Below are positions 5,801-8,571 of a stretch of DNA of 8,571 nucleotides, piece after piece; within the stretch, counting starts at the first letter, position 1; the number at the start of each line of letters is the position of its first letter. Where the stretch lies: contig DPMS01000221.1 in NCBI GenBank assembly GCA_003541285.1, positions 1,936-10,506 of the forward strand, read 5' to 3'. This DNA comes from Actinomycetota bacterium (GTDB taxonomy: Bacteria > Actinomycetota > Actinomycetes > Streptosporangiales > Streptosporangiaceae). The position numbers were made by a program, and so were the translations under genes. Below the pieces are notes generated by a model, which worked only from the letters and a program-made list of their open reading frames with translations, did no database searches and was not told the origin of the DNA.

Positions 5801-6832
5801 GCCGACTTCGGCAAGGCGCTGCGACCATGTCTGAGCCTTGCGGCAGGCGGCTGCGGGAAGGACGAACGGCTGTAGGTAAGGCATCACACGTGGCCCGATG
5901 GACTCACGCAACTGCAGGGTACGGTAGATAGGTAGACCGTTGGCCTCCGGCCAGCAGTCGAAGGCGAATGTCACCAACTCGTTGACGGGAGTCTGCTGGG
6001 TGCGTCCCTGGTCGTACGCACGTGCGGCTGCCACCAGCGCCTCCCGGGCCAGCTTACGGTGTACGAGGTCGGACAGGCGCGCTGCGTCTGACAACCTCTC
6101 GCTACAACGGTCAAGCACCGCCTCAAAGGCCAATCGATACTGGCGCAGAGTCATCAGTGGGCCATAGGCCGTTGACATGTTCTGCTCGTGCCTGCGGTAA
6201 TAGGCTTGGTCAACCCCGCGCAGGTAGCCAACATCTGCGTTCGCCGCCAGGCGTATCCACATCTCCGTGTCCCCCAGATGGGGCAGTCGCGCGTCATATC
6301 CGCCCACACGCTTCTGGAGCGACGTACGCACGACGACTTCCGGCGACGAAATGCCGGATTGTAGCTGACGGAATCGGCGCTCGAGCCACAACTGGCCAGA
6401 CCATACCGAACAACCCCGCACTCTGGTGCGAGCCGTTGGCAGTGGCGCGTCATCCCTAAACCACAGCGGATTTCCGTAAACGAATCCGACGCCGGAGTGA
6501 GCATCAAGAAAATCTGTGGCGCGCCGCAGAGCTCCTGGGGTGAGCCGGTCGTCCGCCGACATCAGAACGGAATAGTCACCATCGGCCCAGTCAAGCAAGC
6601 CCTCGTTGTACGTTGCGATGTGCCCCCTATTGGTTGCATGAACGGCTACCTCCACACGAGAATCGCAAGCTGCGATCTTCCTGGCCACCTCGGCGCTGCC
6701 ATCAGGTGAGGCGTCGTCGATGATGAGCACCCGTACATCGACGCCTTCCTGATCATCCAGCACGCTGGCGATGGCATCGTCAAGAAAATGGCCGTAGTTG
6801 TAGCAAGGGATAACGACGCTGACTGAAGTCAT
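5684..6832 (-). CDS. GT2 family (GT-A fold) glycosyltransferase with an aberrant C-terminus
   Basis: 382 residues from the chosen start. Motifs are SVVIPCYNYGHFLDDAIAS (5-23), VLIIDDASPDGS (35-46), ATNRGHIATYNEGL (66-79), the metal/nucleotide-binding SADD (92-95) and GDTEMWIRLA (187-196, the catalytic-base region). This is an inverting GT-A enzyme using a nucleotide sugar on the cytoplasmic side; the sugar is unknown. I use ATG at 6832 rather than an ATG 30 codons upstream: the GT-A fold starts right here, GAGGTG precedes it, and the upstream part overlaps another ORF and is Arg/Ala-rich shadow sequence. The start overlaps the stop of the preceding ORF (ATGA). Residues ~344-382 (SAYRGWRHRHRTQRS...) are the antisense of the decayed GT4 fragment, so the original C-terminus was probably replaced or lost its stop. 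The catalytic domain (1-~220) is intact, so activity may survive. Confidence 0.88.
   Translation of the reverse strand: MTSVSVVIPCYNYGHFLDDAIASVLDDQEGVDVRVLIIDDASPDGSAEVARKIAACDSRVEVAVHATNRGHIATYNEGLLDWADGDYSVLMSADDRLTPGALRRATDFLDAHSGVGFVYGNPLWFRDDAPLPTARTRVRGCSVWSGQLWLERRFRQLQSGISSPEVVVRTSLQKRVGGYDARLPHLGDTEMWIRLAANADVGYLRGVDQAYYRRHEQNMSTAYGPLMTLRQYRLAFEAVLDRCSERLSDAARLSDLVHRKLAREALVAAARAYDQGRTQQTPVNELVTFAFDCWPEANGLPIYRTLQLRESIGPRVMPYLQPFVLPAAACRKAQTWSQRLAEVGALSAYRGWRHRHRTQRSLRISGHDGRKASGHRLDVDSG
5782..5806 (+). repeat. Direct repeat, right copy
   Basis: Partner of 5516-5540 with 22/25 identical positions, including 14 consecutive ones (5787-5800). It lies where segment D of the GT4 remnant fades out. 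The left copy may therefore itself be a second fragment of the same part of a GT4 gene. Confidence 0.7.
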
Positions 6833-7137
6833 CGCACCTCTTCGACTGGGCTGGGCGGCGGCCGGTCGCGCACCGCGGCCACGATCAGAGTCTGGTCTTG
6901 TGTGTGCACGCCCGGCAGCCAACTGCTGGTGGTCAGACCCCGTGAGGCTGATCCATGTGTATCGAGAGTCAGTAGCCCAGGATGCCTAGCAGAGTAGACG
7001 GGATAGACGCCCCGCCAGCTTGGATTTACCAGCAGGTTGGCGCGTCGAGCACCCCGACATACTGACTGAGCGCAAGGACTCGGTCGCACGTACACGATCC
7101 GGCAAACTCCCGGACCCCCACAGGCTAGAACCTTCAT
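6829..7137 (-). CDS. Unknown 102-residue ORF, possibly the relic of a deleted gene
   Basis: The ORF runs from ATG 7137 to TGA 6829. Its ATG overlaps the stop of the GT4 gene (ATGA at 7134-7137) and its TGA overlaps the GT2 start (ATGA at 6829-6832); GAAGAAG lies immediately before the ATG. This is the spacing expected of a real operon member. I do not recognise the protein: it starts MKVLACGGPGVCRIVYVRP and ends TLIVAAVRDRPPPSPVEEVR, with no membrane segment or known motif. Codon use is uneven: third positions are G/C in only 15 of the first 31 codons but in 28 of the last 35. That suggests the last third is the genuine 3' end of a gene, while the first part is degraded or out of its native frame. 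It may be a remnant left by an internal deletion, or a small genuine protein; the former seems likelier. Confidence 0.4.
   Translation of the reverse strand: MKVLACGGPGVCRIVYVRPSPCAQSVCRGARRANLLVNPSWRGVYPVYSARHPGLLTLDTHGSASRGLTTSSWLPGVHTQDQTLIVAAVRDRPPPSPVEEVR
6835..6842 (-). promoter_or_regulatory. Ribosome binding site for the GT2 gene
   Basis: On the minus strand aagaggtg lies just before gcg-ATG (start at 6832). It is the only good Shine-Dalgarno-like sequence near the GT-A domain start and decides between this start and one 90 nt upstream. It falls within the end of the upstream ORF, as is usual for coupled genes. Confidence 0.6.
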
Positions 7138-8279
7138 CTTCTTCGATGGTCCCGGCGCTCGGCGACCTCACGGTACACGTCCAGGGTAGAAGCGGCCATG
7201 GCCCCCCATGTGAACTGGCCAGCCCGCCGGATTCCCGCATCGCGCAGGCGATCCTTCCCTGGCCCTACTGCGTCGATGATGGCGCGGGCTATCGACGCCG
7301 GGTCCTTGGGATCGGACAAGATCGCAGCTCCCCCTGCGATTTCCGGCATGCTGCTGGTGTCGGACGTCACCACCGGGCAGCCACAGGCCATCGCCTCCAG
7401 GATGGGGAGCCCGAACGTTTCGTTGAACGACGGATATACCAGCACGTCAGCCGCCTGGTAGAAAGGAACGGTGTCTTCGAGCGGAATCCCGCCGACAAAA
7501 AGCACATCTGAGGCGATACCGAGACCGGCGGCGAGCGAGCGCAGGCGAGCGACGTAATCGTCATCCCCACGGCCAACGATCACCAGCTGCCGGTTCCCCA
7601 GTTCGCCCCGGGCCAGGACCCACGCCCGCAGCAGCCCCTCACAGTTCTTATAGGGCCACAGGGTGGACACGAACAGCACAAATGGACTCCTGGCGCCATG
7701 CCGCGCGATCCGGGCCCGGGCCGCGCCAGCGTCGCCCGGCTTGAAGAGATCATGGTCGACCGCCTCATAGACCAGCCTGAGCTTACGGGCATCAACGTCC
7801 AGGTACTTCTCGACCTCCGAGCGCAGGCTCTTGGAATTGACGATGACCGCTTCCGCGATGCGCACCGACCGCGGATAGCTCATCCGGCGGTAGGCACGAA
7901 CCATCGGGCTGATCGAGGCAGGAGTGGTGAAGGCATGCATCGTCTTCATATGGATGACCACCGATCGCGGGACTCGCACGAGCGGCGCCATCGAGGTGGC
8001 GAAGATGTCGATGTGGCTGACGGGCAAGCGCAGCGGCGTGTAGATATGTTCAGAGAGTGTGCGGGGAATGCGCCGCTCGTTTGACCACGGATATGTGATG
8101 TAGCCGACGTTCGGCCCGCAGCCCTGGTACAGATGCCGCGACTTCGGGCTCACCAGCAGGCGCAGTTCCTCGTCGTATTCAAGCCGTTTGGCCATCTCAG
8201 GGACTACCCGGGTCCAGCACCAGTGGGCGCCGGAGGGGGCGTCAGGGTTCTCCGTCAGGAGATTGATCGCGACTCGCAT
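7134..8279 (-). CDS. GT4 family (GT-B fold) glycosyltransferase, mannosyltransferase-like
   Basis: 381 residues. It begins MRVAINLLTENPDAPSGAHW (1-20), with the SGAH loop in place of the usual G-[VI]-[GA]-R/H acceptor loop. VIVNSKSLRSEVEKYL (145-160) and VYEAVDHDLFKP (170-181) lead into the donor domain. That domain has STLWPYKNCEGLLRAW (205-220; K211 is the conserved phosphate-binding lysine), LVIVGRGDDDY (232-242), DVLFVGGIPLEDTVPFYQAADVLVYPS and NETFGLPILEAMACGCPVV. E287/E295 form the E-x7-E pair of retaining GT4 enzymes. Length and layout fit the mannosyl/rhamnosyl-type GT4 group; donor and acceptor are inferred only at family level. ATG 8279 is preceded by AGGAAGG (8287-8281, minus strand), close to the start. 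The gene ends in an ATGA overlap with the next ORF. It differs clearly in sequence from the GT4 at 4239-5492, so the two are not recent duplicates. Confidence 0.9.
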   Translation of the reverse strand: MRVAINLLTENPDAPSGAHWCWTRVVPEMAKRLEYDEELRLLVSPKSRHLYQGCGPNVGYITYPWSNERRIPRTLSEHIYTPLRLPVSHIDIFATSMAPLVRVPRSVVIHMKTMHAFTTPASISPMVRAYRRMSYPRSVRIAEAVIVNSKSLRSEVEKYLDVDARKLRLVYEAVDHDLFKPGDAGAARARIARHGARSPFVLFVSTLWPYKNCEGLLRAWVLARGELGNRQLVIVGRGDDDYVARLRSLAAGLGIASDVLFVGGIPLEDTVPFYQAADVLVYPSFNETFGLPILEAMACGCPVVTSDTSSMPEIAGGAAILSDPKDPASIARAIIDAVGPGKDRLRDAGIRRAGQFTWGAMAASTLDVYREVAERRDHRRR

Positions 8280-8443
8280 GCCTTCCTACTCTTCTTCATG
8301 CCGCAAGCATCGGAGCGCGCTGCCTTCGCGTCACCTTACCGGTTTCGTCCCCCGACCTTCAGCTTCGTGACTATATGAGCACGGGGGGGTGGCCGTGATA
8401 CTTCGGCCGTCCCGCCCTGGTGGCGGCTGCGCGAGCGGCAACA

Positions 8444-8456
8444 GCCCGCCCCGGGC
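8444..8456. terminator. GC hairpin in the spacer after the aminotransferase gene
   Basis: gcccg (8444-8448) pairs with cgggc (8452-8456) around a 3-nt loop, about 40 nt past the aminotransferase stop on the minus strand. A second small stem (ggccg 8391-8395 with cggcc 8404-8408) lies in the same 218-bp spacer (8280-8497). Neither has a T-tract. The spacer also holds a run of seven G at 8383-8389 and a minus-strand TATAGT (8375-8370) without a matching -35. A start of transcription for the GT4 operon here is plausible but not shown. Confidence 0.25.
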
Positions 8457-8497
8457 GGCACTTGCCTGTTCCGTGCCCGTCCACCGGGTCCCGGGTG

Positions 8498-8571
8498 CTA
8501 CACCGCCGCCCTGAGGACCGACACCACGCGTTCCTGTTGCGCGGGCGAGATCTCGGGGAACCGCGGCCGGC
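8498..8571 (-). CDS. C-terminus of DegT/DnrJ/EryC1-type sugar aminotransferase (5' partial)
   Basis: Reading leftward from the window edge, one frame gives RPRFPEISPAQQERVVSVLRAAV and then TAG at 8500-8498. The pattern P-x-FPE-[ILM]-[ST]-x-x-[EQ]-Q-[DE]-x-V-V-x-x-L-[RK]-x-x is the usual ending of DegT/DnrJ/EryC1/StrS PLP-dependent aminotransferases, which make amino sugars such as those from dTDP-4-keto hexoses. Only 23 residues are visible; the PLP lysine and the start lie outside the window. The placement upstream of glycosyltransferases fits a cluster that incorporates an amino sugar. The call rests on a short terminal signature, so moderate confidence is right. Confidence 0.65.
   Translation of the reverse strand, partial: RPRFPEISPAQQERVVSVLRAAV

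Noticed and set aside
5493..5870. Insertion sequence remnant at the scar
   Set aside because: No transposase-like peptide and no terminal inverted repeats; the debris reads as glycosyltransferase, so a mobile element is not supported.
6833..6922. 30-codon N-terminal extension of the GT2 gene
   Set aside because: Arg/Ala/Pro-rich, overlaps the preceding ORF in another frame, and the GT-A fold and ribosome site both point to 6832.
8370..8375. Minus-strand TATAGT as a -10 box for the GT4 operon
   Set aside because: No acceptable -35 at 16-19 bp and it lies ~90 nt from the start codon; not enough to call a promoter.

Overview
The window comes from a high-GC bacterium, most likely an actinomycete (Actinomycetota). 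The evidence is GC-rich third codon positions, the style of the tyrosine-kinase C-terminus at the left edge, and high-GC glycosyltransferases joined by ATGA overlaps. The genus cannot be read from the sequence. There is no transposase, tRNA, rRNA or CRISPR array. The theme is cell-surface or exopolysaccharide biosynthesis.

Plus-strand half (1-5492): the C-terminus of a polysaccharide co-polymerase/tyrosine-kinase-type protein (1-294); a multi-pass Wzy/O-antigen-ligase-like protein (458-1717); a secreted right-handed beta-helix protein translationally coupled to it by an ATGA overlap (1714-3246); a class I SAM-dependent methyltransferase (3289-4161); and a GT4-type retaining glycosyltransferase (4239-5492). 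A simple reading is chain-length control or export, polymerisation, extracellular processing, methyl decoration and sugar addition for one polymer.

Minus-strand half (8571-5684): the C-terminal 23 residues of a DegT/DnrJ/EryC1-type sugar aminotransferase (8498-8571); a GT4 glycosyltransferase (7134-8279); a 102-residue ORF of unknown function with ATGA overlaps at both ends (6829-7137); and a GT2 glycosyltransferase (5684-6832). The last three form a tightly coupled operon.

The two halves converge on a scar at about 5493-5830. It holds a decayed GT4 fragment, related to the intact neighbour at 4239-5492 but with an internal deletion and several frame changes, bracketed by an imperfect 25-bp direct repeat (22/25). 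The GT2 gene runs antisense through this remnant before reaching a stop, so its last ~39 residues look like read-through of foreign sequence. This suggests that two glycan modules were joined by recombination. I see no convincing new molecular system. The most interesting items are the scar, the ATGA-bracketed small ORF and the coupled polymerase/beta-helix pair.
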